Shown here in pieces: positions 27,064 to 35,405 of a stretch of DNA of 64,000 bases (position 1 is its first letter; each line of letters begins with the position of its first letter). The stretch spans positions 1-64,000 of the forward strand of contig NZ_JAIUZP010000001.1 of the NCBI RefSeq assembly GCF_020171315.1, written 5' to 3'. The notes beneath the pieces were generated by a model. That model saw only the letters and a list, made by a program, of their open reading frames with translations, was not told the origin of the DNA and made no database searches. The position numbers and the translations under genes are program-made. This DNA comes from Pseudooceanicola nanhaiensis (GTDB lineage Bacteria; Pseudomonadota; Alphaproteobacteria; Rhodobacterales; Rhodobacteraceae).

Positions 27064-28238
27064 CGGGCCTGCCGCATGTGGTTCTGTTCTATGACGTGCA
27101 GGACTGGGCGTTTCACAACGTCGCCCGCAACGTGGCGCGGATCCTGACCGGCGAGGCGCGCTTCACACTGGCCGGGCGGGACGATTGGTTCGGGCGCCGG
27201 GGCGTGGCCTCCGACCTTGCGCAGCGCGCGGATGTCCTTGTCTTCCTCTGGCGGTTCGATGTCCTCGCCTTTCTCGACAGCCTCGACAGCCGGGGCTGGG
27301 ACAGGATGACCGGAGCAGAGCGCCCGGCGGTGGTGACCATGGTCTACGATCACCTCTACCAATCCGCCGCAGAACTTGCCGAGATCGGCAATCCCTTTCC
27401 CTGTTCCGACAGGATCGGTGCATCGTCGAACCGGCTGGCGCGGGTCTATGCCGCCTCGAAGGCGCTGCCCGATATCGACGTGGTGGCGCCGGATGGCGTG
27501 GACATCGCGCAGTTCCGGCCTGCGGCGGGGTCCCGGGCGGGGCCGCTGCGGATCGGCTGGGTGGGCAACAGCGCCTGGGGCAGCACCGTCGCGGCGGACC
27601 TCAAGGGCAGGCACAGCATCTTCGACCCGGCCATCGCCCGGCTGCAGGCGGCGGGCGTCCCGCTGGAGGTCAGGGTGGCGGACCGCGCCGAGGCGCGTCT
27701 CCCGCGCGAGGCCATGCCTGAATACTACCGCGGGATCGAAGTCCTCGTGTGCAGTTCGGCCATCGAGGGGACGCCGAATCCCGTGCTGGAGGCCATGGCC
27801 GCGGGCGTGGCGGTGGTGAGCACGGATGTGGGCATCGTGCCGGATGTGCTTGGTCCCGCACAGCGCCGCTTCATCCTGCCCGAGCGGTCGGTCGAGGCGC
27901 TTGTGCGGGCGCTTGAAGAGCTCGCCGCTGCGCCGGGGCTTGTGGCCGATCTGAAGGCCGAGAACCTGTCACGCCGCGAGACGCTTTCGTGGGAGACCCG
28001 CGCCGCCCTCTGGCGCGACCTGCTGATCGGCGCGCTGGAGGCGCGCGATACACCGGCGGGTCTGGCCTGCACGCAATCCATCCGACGCCTGCGCCAGCGG
28101 GAGCGGAGCGGGCTGGAACGGATGCGGCGGCTGGTGGCGACGAACCGGCTCGCCTATCGCGCCTATGATCTGCTGAATGCCCGCTGCCCGGCGCTGATCC
28201 GTCACTCGAAACGCCTTCTGGCACGGAGGGCGGGATGA
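27060..28238 (+). CDS. Glycosyltransferase, GT4-like (GT-B fold), paralogue A
   Basis: 392 aa. The C-terminal half is a Glycos_transf_1-type domain: LRIGWVGNSAWGS near residue 160, then LVCSSAIEGTPNPVLEAMAAGV and VGIVPDVLGP, with the E-x7-E donor-binding pattern. The N-terminal half is unusual for GT4 (VVTMVYDHLY; DVLVFLWRFDVLAF). The gene at 29194 encodes a clearly related protein with the same landmarks, so the two are paralogues separated by the epimerase gene. Coupled by ATGA overlaps to both neighbours. Acceptor and donor sugars are unknown. Confidence 0.82.
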   Translation: MTGLPHVVLFYDVQDWAFHNVARNVARILTGEARFTLAGRDDWFGRRGVASDLAQRADVLVFLWRFDVLAFLDSLDSRGWDRMTGAERPAVVTMVYDHLYQSAAELAEIGNPFPCSDRIGASSNRLARVYAASKALPDIDVVAPDGVDIAQFRPAAGSRAGPLRIGWVGNSAWGSTVAADLKGRHSIFDPAIARLQAAGVPLEVRVADRAEARLPREAMPEYYRGIEVLVCSSAIEGTPNPVLEAMAAGVAVVSTDVGIVPDVLGPAQRRFILPERSVEALVRALEELAAAPGLVADLKAENLSRRETLSWETRAALWRDLLIGALEARDTPAGLACTQSIRRLRQRERSGLERMRRLVATNRLAYRAYDLLNARCPALIRHSKRLLARRAG

Positions 28239-29197
28239 CGGCGCATTGGCTGGTCACCGGAGGGGCGGGGTTCATCGGCGGGCATCTGGTGCGCCGGCTC
28301 TGCGCGCAGGGCGACCGGGTGACCGTGGTCGACGACCTCTCGACCGGGCGCCGCGCAAACCTGCCGCAGGGGCGCCGTGCGCCTGCGCTCGACCTCGTGG
28401 TCGGCGACATCGCGGAGCCGGAGGTGCTGGACCGGGCGATGACCGGCGTGGCCGGGGTCTTTCACTGCGCGGCCACGGTGAACGTGCAGGATTGCATCGC
28501 GGACTGGCTCGGGGCGCACCGGGCCAATTCGACCGGCACGCTGCATGTCTTCGACACGGCGCAACGGTTGGGCAGGCTGCCCGTGGTCTATGCCTCCTCC
28601 GCCGCCGTCTATGGCAACCGGTCGGGCGAGCGGTGCCACGAGGAGATGCCGGAACGCCCCCTGTCGCCCTATGGCGCGGACAAGCTGGCCTGCGAACATC
28701 AGGCGCGGGCCTTCTGGGAAATCCATGGGCTGCCAAGCGCGGGGCTGCGGCTCTTCAACGTCTACGGGCCGGGGCAGCAGGATGGATCGCCCTATTCCGG
28801 TGTCCTCGCGCGGTTCCTGCGCAACCGGGCCGAGGGCAGCGGCCACGTCGTCTTTGGCGACGGGCAGCAGACCCGCGATTTCGTCCACGTCAGCGACGTG
28901 GTGCAAGCCATGCTCGCGGCGATGGCCCGGCTGACCGAGCGGCCGCAGAGCTTTGTCTCGAACGTCTGCACGGGCCACAGCGCCTCCCTGATCGAACTGT
29001 CCTGCCTGCTCGACGGGCTGTCGCCGGGGGCGCCCGCGCCGATCACCTTCCACCCGGAACGCCCGGGCGACATTCGCCACTCAAGCGGGGACACGCGCCG
29101 GATGCGGTCGCTGCTCGGGTTGACCCATCTCGTGTCCCTCGAAGAGGGGCTCAGGGCGCAGCTACTGGCGCCCGCGACTCTGAGGCATGTTTCGTGA
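28235..29197 (+). CDS. NAD-dependent epimerase/dehydratase, UDP-glucose 4-epimerase-like
   Basis: 320-aa extended short-chain dehydrogenase. NAD-binding GGAGFIGGHL at residues 9-18, VVDDLSTGRR as the adenine-ribose-binding segment, and the active-site Ser/Tyr/Lys arrangement with VYASSAAVYG and SPYGADKLACE. It probably makes or epimerises a UDP-sugar for the neighbouring glycosyltransferases. It lacks decarboxylase-type features; distinguishing GalE-, WbpP- or dehydratase-type activity needs phylogeny. ATGA overlap at its start and GTGA overlap at its end bind it into the operon. Confidence 0.87.
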   Translation: MTAHWLVTGGAGFIGGHLVRRLCAQGDRVTVVDDLSTGRRANLPQGRRAPALDLVVGDIAEPEVLDRAMTGVAGVFHCAATVNVQDCIADWLGAHRANSTGTLHVFDTAQRLGRLPVVYASSAAVYGNRSGERCHEEMPERPLSPYGADKLACEHQARAFWEIHGLPSAGLRLFNVYGPGQQDGSPYSGVLARFLRNRAEGSGHVVFGDGQQTRDFVHVSDVVQAMLAAMARLTERPQSFVSNVCTGHSASLIELSCLLDGLSPGAPAPITFHPERPGDIRHSSGDTRRMRSLLGLTHLVSLEEGLRAQLLAPATLRHVS

Positions 29198-30438
29198 CAC
29201 GACCCCGCGTCCTGCTCTGCCCCGATACGCCGAACTGGGCCTATGACAACATCTGCGACCAGATCGTGCGGCATCACGGCGACACCTACGAGTTCGAGCG
29301 CTATTACATGGCGGGCAGTGTCGGCTATCCGCATGTCTTCCTGAATCAGGTCTTCGACATCATGGGCCGGTTCGACATCATCCACTTCTTCTGGCGCGAG
29401 GACGTGCAGCACCTGCTGAACCCGGAAACGATCTACAAGGCGGCGACCTCGTTTCGGCTGCGCCCCGAAGACCTCTTCGACGCCATGAGCCGCCCGGTGA
29501 TCACCTCTTCCGTCTACGACCACCTCTTCCTCGAGCCCGAGCATTTCGCATGGCGGGAGCGGGCCTTCTGGTACATGGACGGCTATTCGGTCTCTTCCAA
29601 CCTGCTCGACGGGATCTATCGCGACACCCCGGTGTTCCCTGATCCGATCGCCGTTTTGCCCGACGGGATCGACCTCGACCGCTTTCAGCCTCGCAGCCTC
29701 GACCGGTTCGCCTGCCAAGACAGGCCGCTGCGCATCGGCTGGGTCGGGAATTCCCAATGGGGCAATGATCCCAAGCGCGACGCCAAGGGGTTGCACAGCA
29801 TCCTCGTGCCCGCGCTGGAGGTCCTTGAGCAGGAGGGCCTCGCCATCGAGCGCCACTTCGCCGATTCCACGGTGCGCCGCCGGAACAAGGACGAGATGGT
29901 CGCCTATTACGACGAGATCGACCTGCTGGTCTGTTCGTCCGAGATCGAGGGCACGCCGAACCCTGTGCTGGAGGCGATGGCCATGGGCGTGCCCGTCGTT
30001 TCGACCCGGGTCGGGATCGTGCCCGATGTGCTGGGGCCGCAGCAGCAGGCCTTCATCCTGCCCGAGCGGTCGGTCGAGGCGATGACCACCGCGCTGCGCC
30101 AACTGGTTCAGGACCGGGGCAGACTGGCGGCGCTTTCGGAGGAGAACCTGACTGCGATCCGCGACTGGACATGGGAGAAGACCACCGCAGGCTGGCCTGC
30201 CTTCTGGGACGCGGCGCTCGCGCGGCACCACGATGGGCAGCGCGGGCCGCTCAAGCGCCACCTCCTGCAGGAACGCTATGCCGCATGGTACAGCGAGAAC
30301 GTGCGCCACAAGGACAGCTGGAAGGTTGCCTCCGGCCCGACCCGCATGAAGCGGTCGGCGCGGATGGCGCTGGTGGACTGGATCTATCGCACGCCCCGGC
30401 GCGCGGCCCTGATCAACACTCTGCGCGGACGGAGGTAG
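29194..30438 (+). CDS. Glycosyltransferase, GT4-like (GT-B fold), paralogue B
   Basis: 414 aa from a GTG start inside a GTGA overlap with the epimerase stop; a frame open further upstream is an accident of the high GC. Landmarks match paralogue A: PVITSSVYDHLF, LRIGWVGNSQWGND, LVCSSEIEGTPNPVLEAMAMGV, VGIVPDVLGPQQQAFILPERSVEA. The basic C-terminal 60 residues (RTPRRAALINTLRGRR at the end) may contact membrane or acceptor. It likely adds a different residue of the same glycan as its paralogue. Confidence 0.82.
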   Translation: MTRPRVLLCPDTPNWAYDNICDQIVRHHGDTYEFERYYMAGSVGYPHVFLNQVFDIMGRFDIIHFFWREDVQHLLNPETIYKAATSFRLRPEDLFDAMSRPVITSSVYDHLFLEPEHFAWRERAFWYMDGYSVSSNLLDGIYRDTPVFPDPIAVLPDGIDLDRFQPRSLDRFACQDRPLRIGWVGNSQWGNDPKRDAKGLHSILVPALEVLEQEGLAIERHFADSTVRRRNKDEMVAYYDEIDLLVCSSEIEGTPNPVLEAMAMGVPVVSTRVGIVPDVLGPQQQAFILPERSVEAMTTALRQLVQDRGRLAALSEENLTAIRDWTWEKTTAGWPAFWDAALARHHDGQRGPLKRHLLQERYAAWYSENVRHKDSWKVASGPTRMKRSARMALVDWIYRTPRRAALINTLRGRR

Positions 30439-30440
30439 GC

Positions 30441-31226
30441 ATGTCGGCCGGGCATCAGGAGATGGTGGGGCCACATGCGCCCTTCGTGCTGCTGATGCCC
30501 TGGGGGCGAGTGGGCAGCAACCTCGTCACCTCGGCACTTGCACAGCGCGCCGAGGTCCGGATCCAGAACGAGCCGACCACGCGGATACGCACCTACGGCC
30601 ACCGCCGGGGCCGCAGCCGCGACCACATGCGGGACCAGCAGTTCCTGCATCTCAGGGGGGTCGTGGCGCGGGCGCAGCGGACCTCTCTCGTGCTGGGGCT
30701 CAAGCTGTCCTATCGCTCGCTCCTCGCCCCGGAGGCCTACTTGGGCGAACTCTCCGCCGCGCGGTTCCGCGTGGTGCTGATGGTGCGGGAGAATGCGCTG
30801 AAATGCGCAGTGTCGCAGATGCGGGCGTTGGCCCGGGCGCAGGCGGCGCAGGACGATGCCCCGTGGCAGAGCCCGTGGTCCATCGGCCTGACGGAACCCA
30901 AGCCCGGCCCCAGCGAGATCGACCCCGAGGAGGCGATCCGCCTGACCCATGTCTTCGCAAAGATGCACGACCAGATGGTGGCCTCGGCGCAGGCGGCCTT
31001 CGGGGACGCGGCGCTGGTGGTGGAGTACCGGGCCCTTGCGGCAGAGCCAGAGGCCACCATGGCCCGCATCTTTGCCCATGTCGGCCTCGTGCCGCCCGAG
31101 CGGATCGACCTGCTGCACCGCAAGGCGACCTCTGACGATCTGCGCGAGGAGATCCCCGGCTACGAGGGTTTCGCCGCCCGGGTGACCGAGGCGGGGCTGG
31201 GCCGGTTCCTCGCCCCGGAGGCCTGA
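30441..31226 (+). CDS. Sulfotransferase-like protein
   Basis: 261 aa. The N-terminal segment FVLLMPWGRVGSNLVTSAL (residues 14-32) has the shape of the PAPS 5'-phosphosulfate loop. RFRVVLMVRENALKCAVSQM near 115 fits the 3'-phosphate-binding Arg/Ser motif, and a C-terminal helix with VEYRALAAEPEATMARIFAHVGL is typical of bacterial sulfotransferases. It would use 3'-phosphoadenylylsulfate to sulfate a sugar or glycolipid. Start ATG at 30441, 2 bp after the GT stop, with GGAGG just upstream. Its last 67 bp overlap the 3' end of the convergent next gene. Stf0/NodH-like family membership is probable but not proven. Confidence 0.72.
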   Translation: MSAGHQEMVGPHAPFVLLMPWGRVGSNLVTSALAQRAEVRIQNEPTTRIRTYGHRRGRSRDHMRDQQFLHLRGVVARAQRTSLVLGLKLSYRSLLAPEAYLGELSAARFRVVLMVRENALKCAVSQMRALARAQAAQDDAPWQSPWSIGLTEPKPGPSEIDPEEAIRLTHVFAKMHDQMVASAQAAFGDAALVVEYRALAAEPEATMARIFAHVGLVPPERIDLLHRKATSDDLREEIPGYEGFAARVTEAGLGRFLAPEA

Positions 31227-32998
31227 CCGATCCGGTCCCGCAGACGGCGGCTGACCCGGCCCATCGGCCCGTGTTCCGAGAGCGTCAGCGTCGCCCGGTC
31301 GCCGGTGAGTTCGAGGCAGTAGAGCGTGTAGTCCTCGGCACTGCTCTCGTCGAGGAGACGCACGCCCTCGCGGGTTGCCAGATGGCGCCACGGGCGGCCG
31401 TTCAGCCGCAGCCTCAGCACCCCGCCGCGCGGTCCGGCGATCGTCAGGTGCGGCCCGTCGCGCCCCACGTGCCAGCGGCTTTCAAGATGGCGTTGCAGGC
31501 GCGGGGCCGCCCCGCTGGTGGAGGTGAACTGCAGCCACGGCGCGCGCCGTCTGACGGTGGTGAAGATCTGGCCCAGCTGGTCCAGCAGCCCTGTCTGCCC
31601 ACCCCGCGTGCGCCAAGGGCGGGCCGCGGGGTTGCGCTTGTCATAGCCCGCCACGCCCCGGCCCGGAATGTCGGCCACGTCGTCCGCATGCAGGAAATGG
31701 GTCCAGAGGCCGAGGCTGGCGATCTGGCTCATGGCGTCGAACTGCACCTCGTCGCGGCATTCATGCCCGGCGGTGACCCGGGGCATGGCCAGCAGCGCGG
31801 GGCGCCACGGCTCGGGCCCGAAATCGCGGTTCTGTTCGGGCTTGTCCCGGCGGCCGTTGAAGACCCCGCAAAGCGTGGTGATCTCGGGGAAGACGGCGCC
31901 GAGGGCGGCCAGCCCGGTTGCGTCATATTCATTGCCGGGCGGCACATAGGAGTTGGGCATCGCGCCCAGCCCGGCGCGGCCCCAGGCCTCCCGGGCGCGG
32001 GCAAGGGCGGCGCGCATGGCCGGCTCACCGTCGAAGGGACCCAGCTTCAGGTAGCGGTGATCGAACCCGTGCAGGCCAAGCTCCGCCGCGCCGTGCTGCC
32101 GGATGGCCGCGAAGGTCTGCGAGGCCGCTTCATGGGCGAGGATATGATCCGACGCGCCCGGCAGCGCATAGCTGAAGGTGACGTAGCAGCTGTAGTCGAG
32201 CCCGTGCCTGCGCCCGAGGCGCTTGAGGTCGGGATACCAGACCTGGCTATAGAACTGGTCCGCGTCCATCCCGGGATAGGCGGCCTGCACGACATCGGGA
32301 AGGGTCCCGCCGAGCGGCGCGGGGAAATCGTCGATCTGCACGACGCCCGCGTTCGCCACCGGCAGGACGGAGACGGCGCAGATGCATTGCAGCGTTTCGA
32401 TGATCAGGCCCGCGCAGCGCTGCTCGGTCAGGGCGATGCTGTCCCAGTAGACCGTGCAACCCTGCCCGACTGCATGGCGCCAGGCCAGGGGTTTGCCACC
32501 GATGGTGGTGGCGATGATCTGGGCCTCGTAGACCGGCTGCAGGCCGAGCCCCTGGTGAGAGATCGTCTGGCGCTCCGGCAGGCTCAGCCCCTGGAAGGAG
32601 GGCAGGGCCATGCCGGGGAAATGCAGCCCCCCGCCCTGATGGCCCGCCGCGACCGCCGCAGCGAAGCGTTCGGGCGGGACGATGCCCAGAACCTCGTCGA
32701 AGGCCGGGTGCCGCGCGGGGTAAAGCTGTGCCCAACCCCCGCCGCCGGAGAGGTAGCGCCCGATCCGGGGGAGGGCGGCCGCCGGGGCCGAGAGGTCGTT
32801 CGTCAGGCAGAGCACGGCGGTGACGCCGTCGAGCGCGGGCAGGGCGGGGTCGTGAGCGAGGTCGTGCAGCCGGTAGGCGACCCGCGCCTTGGCGAGCGCG
32901 GTCTGCAGGTTGGGCAGGGCCCAGGGCGGGACGTCATCGCCACTGTGATGCAGCACGAGCGTCACATCGGGCGGCAGGGCTTGAAGGTCGCGGGACAA
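31160..32998 (-). CDS. Polysaccharide-deacetylase-like protein (DUF2194-type)
   Basis: 612-aa protein. The N-terminal 200 residues resemble a glutamine-amidotransferase-like/Rossmann region without a clear active site. The middle part (about 225-430) has a CE4-like metal triad candidate: the Asp pair in VVQIDDFPAP and the HxxxH of LGLHGFDHRYL, followed by SYVPPGNEYD. The C-terminal 120 residues are beta-rich (LTIAGPRGGVLRLRLNGRPW). This layout fits DUF2194-type proteins of exopolysaccharide loci. No signal peptide is visible at the ATG used (MSRDLQALPPDV), so it may be cytoplasmic or the start may differ. Convergent with the glycan operon. Confidence 0.6.
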   Translation of the reverse strand: MSRDLQALPPDVTLVLHHSGDDVPPWALPNLQTALAKARVAYRLHDLAHDPALPALDGVTAVLCLTNDLSAPAAALPRIGRYLSGGGGWAQLYPARHPAFDEVLGIVPPERFAAAVAAGHQGGGLHFPGMALPSFQGLSLPERQTISHQGLGLQPVYEAQIIATTIGGKPLAWRHAVGQGCTVYWDSIALTEQRCAGLIIETLQCICAVSVLPVANAGVVQIDDFPAPLGGTLPDVVQAAYPGMDADQFYSQVWYPDLKRLGRRHGLDYSCYVTFSYALPGASDHILAHEAASQTFAAIRQHGAAELGLHGFDHRYLKLGPFDGEPAMRAALARAREAWGRAGLGAMPNSYVPPGNEYDATGLAALGAVFPEITTLCGVFNGRRDKPEQNRDFGPEPWRPALLAMPRVTAGHECRDEVQFDAMSQIASLGLWTHFLHADDVADIPGRGVAGYDKRNPAARPWRTRGGQTGLLDQLGQIFTTVRRRAPWLQFTSTSGAAPRLQRHLESRWHVGRDGPHLTIAGPRGGVLRLRLNGRPWRHLATREGVRLLDESSAEDYTLYCLELTGDRATLTLSEHGPMGRVSRRLRDRIGQASGARNRPSPASVTRAAKPS

Positions 32999-33246
32999 GG
33001 GCGGGGCCTCTCGGGCAACGGCGGCGCAGGGTGGGCCGGACGGCCCTGACGGAATGGTCCGTCACCTCGGCGCGAAAGCGAAACGCTTTCTGCTCTTCGG
33101 GCGGATTTGCGGCTCAGACGCCGGGCCTTCGCTGACGGTCTGGGCCGTGTCCGTTCGGCGTGCAGCCTCAAGACGGTTCTGATGGGCAAGGGACGCGGGG
33201 CCGCCCGATGACCTAGACACCAACGGGAATGGGACCGACACCACAC

Positions 33247-33279
33247 AAGAAAAGGGCCGCCTCGCGAGAGACGGCCCTT
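33247..33279 (-). terminator. Intrinsic terminator of the proVWX operon
   Basis: On the minus strand: stem AAGGGCCG / CGGCCCTT extended by three further pairs across one mismatch, loop of four bases, then TTTTCTTG. It lies 22 bp after the proX stop codon. Confidence 0.88.
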
Positions 33280-33300
33280 CGGTACGTGCCGGGCGCGCGA

Positions 33301-34329
33301 TTAGCCGGCGGCTGCGGCCTTGGCGGCAGCAAGCCAGGCGTCATAGGTGGCGCGGTTTTCCTCGATCCAGCCCGCTGCGATCTTGCGGATCGCGCGGTCG
33401 GAGTTGTCGCCCTTCATCTGGGTTTCCCAGGTCGACCAGGTTGCCAGTGGCCATTCCATTTCCTCGGCCAGCTTGGCGATGGCGGGGTTCTCGGCGATGA
33501 AGTCGCGGTTGGCGGCGATTTCCCAGTTCCACGACCCCGTGGCCATCCGGCAGGAGGGGGCATCCCCCGCGCAGCCCACCACGCCCTCGACGAGGTGGCC
33601 GTTCGGCACCGACACGCCTTCGGGCGCGGCGTCATAGGGGATCGGCAGCCAGACGACGTCCTTGCCGGGCACCAGCGTCTCGGTCACGAAGGAGGGGCTC
33701 CAGGTGTAGTAGAGCACCGGCTTGCCCTGGCGGAACTGGGCGAAGGTCTCGGCCAGCAGGGGCTCGTACTTGGCACGCACGGATTCCACCGTGTCGCCGA
33801 GGCCGAATTCCTCGAGCTGGTAGTCCACCACGTCGCCGCAGCTCCAGCCGGGATCGCAGTTCATCAGGTCGGCCTTGCCGTCGCCATCGTTGTCGAAGAG
33901 CTTGGCAATCTCGGGATCGGCGAGGGCGCTGAGGTCCTTGATGCCGTATTCATCCGCGGTGGCCTTGTCGATCAGGTAGCCGTTGATGCCGCCGCCGCCG
34001 ATGGTGCCGCCGCTGAGCAGGGTCACATCATCGGCCACGGTGTCATACTGCAGCGCCCGTTGCGGCATGTTGATGTCGCCCGAGATGTCGAGGTCGCCCT
34101 GCGCGGCGGCCTGCAGGAAGGCCGAGGTGCCGACGTTGGTCATCGACACGTCATAGCCGAGGTCTTCCAGCGCGGTCTTGAGGATCTCGTCCTGAATGTA
34201 CTGGGTGCCAAGGCTGTCGCTACGCGACATCCGCACGTCCTTGCCCTCGCCGGGGAGGGATTGCGCGAGCGCGGGCAGGGCTGCGGCGCAGACGAGCGCG
34301 GTGGTCAGAGAGAAGGTCTTGGTCTTCAT
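33301..34329 (-). CDS. proX: Glycine betaine/choline/proline ABC transporter substrate-binding protein
   Basis: 342-aa periplasmic receptor of the OpuAC/ProX family. Sec signal peptide MKTKTFSLTTALVCAAALPALAQ with cleavage near residue 22. Trp/Tyr-rich segments expected for the cation-pi box appear in YYTWSPSF and near the C-terminus. Two Cys pairs (MNCDPGWSCGD and VGCAGDAPSCR) may form disulfides. Third gene of a minus-strand ProVWX operon, with 128 bp between it and proW; this spacer has inverted-repeat character around CCGCCGCCGGGGG, as often seen before highly expressed binding-protein genes. The ligand could be a betaine, choline or a related ammonium compound. Confidence 0.88.
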   Translation of the reverse strand: MKTKTFSLTTALVCAAALPALAQSLPGEGKDVRMSRSDSLGTQYIQDEILKTALEDLGYDVSMTNVGTSAFLQAAAQGDLDISGDINMPQRALQYDTVADDVTLLSGGTIGGGGINGYLIDKATADEYGIKDLSALADPEIAKLFDNDGDGKADLMNCDPGWSCGDVVDYQLEEFGLGDTVESVRAKYEPLLAETFAQFRQGKPVLYYTWSPSFVTETLVPGKDVVWLPIPYDAAPEGVSVPNGHLVEGVVGCAGDAPSCRMATGSWNWEIAANRDFIAENPAIAKLAEEMEWPLATWSTWETQMKGDNSDRAIRKIAAGWIEENRATYDAWLAAAKAAAAG

Positions 34330-34457
34330 GGAGGTCTCCTACTGTCGGTCTGGGTCAGGCTGCTTGGCGCAGCTCGTTGGGGTAAGCGGGGACCCTCCGC
34401 CGCCGGGGGCGCAGCGCCGGTCTGGCGGCAGAGGGGTGGGGAAGTCGCGGGAAGGCG

Positions 34458-35405
34458 TCAGTTCTTGCTGTCGAGCGAGGCCTCCAGCTTGCCTTCGGCC
34501 TGCCGGTGGCCGCTGCCGAAGAGCCGCGAGAGGGCGGCCCCGATCCGGGCCTTGCCGGAGCTAGCCCGCGGGTCACGTTCGGCCACGGCCTGCGTCAGCC
34601 GGTCGAGGATGATCGCCATCAGCACGATGCCGATGCCCCCCACCGCGGCGCGGCCCACGTCGAGACGGCCAAGACCCTGCAGCACCACGAGGCCAAGCCC
34701 CTCGGCCCCGATCATGGCGACGATGACGGACATCACCATGGCCAGCAGCACGGTCTGGTTCAGCCCGCCGAGGATCGTGGGCAGCGCCTGCGGCAGCTGG
34801 ATTTCCCACAGCAGCTGGCGGTCGGTGGCGCCAAAGGCGATGCCGGCCTCGATCAGTTCCTCGTTCACGCCGCGGATGCCGATGTTGGTGAAGCGGATCA
34901 ACGGCGGCACGGCCACCACGATGACGGCCACCGCACCGGGCACGGTGCCCACGCCGAAGAGCATCACGACCGGGATCAGGTAGACGAAGCTGGGCGTGGT
35001 CTGCATCACGTCGAGCACGGGCCGGATGATGCCCCAGGCCCGGTCGCTGCGGGCGCAGAGGATCCCCAGCGGGATGCCGATGATCACGCAGACGACGATG
35101 GCCGTGGCGATCAGCGACAGCGTGGTCAGCGTCTCCAGCCAGATGCCGAGCAGCAGGATGAAGAGCATCGAGACCACGGTGAAGAGCGCCGTGCGCTTGC
35201 CCGCGAGCCAGAGCGCCAGCCCCCCGAAGAGGGCGATCAGCAGCAGCGGCGGGATCGCCTCAAGCGTGCCGTTGATGACGTTCAGCAGCTCATCCACCGG
35301 CCAGCGGATCGAGCGGAAGAGGGGGCGGAAATGATCCGCGATCCATTCGATGCCGACCTGGATCCAGCGGTCGAGGGGGATGTAGACTTCTTCCGGATCA
35401 AGCAT
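34458..35405 (-). CDS. proW: Glycine betaine/proline ABC transporter permease
   Basis: 315-aa membrane subunit with a polar N-terminus containing VYIPLDRWIQVGIEWI, which is typical of ProW, then about six or seven spans. The coupling loop is NEELIEAGIAFGATDRQLLWEIQLPQALP (about 205-233). The C-terminal tail after the last span (ERDPRASSGKARIGAA) is hydrophilic. It overlaps proV by 8 bp. Confidence 0.92.
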   Translation of the reverse strand: MLDPEEVYIPLDRWIQVGIEWIADHFRPLFRSIRWPVDELLNVINGTLEAIPPLLLIALFGGLALWLAGKRTALFTVVSMLFILLLGIWLETLTTLSLIATAIVVCVIIGIPLGILCARSDRAWGIIRPVLDVMQTTPSFVYLIPVVMLFGVGTVPGAVAVIVVAVPPLIRFTNIGIRGVNEELIEAGIAFGATDRQLLWEIQLPQALPTILGGLNQTVLLAMVMSVIVAMIGAEGLGLVVLQGLGRLDVGRAAVGGIGIVLMAIILDRLTQAVAERDPRASSGKARIGAALSRLFGSGHRQAEGKLEASLDSKN

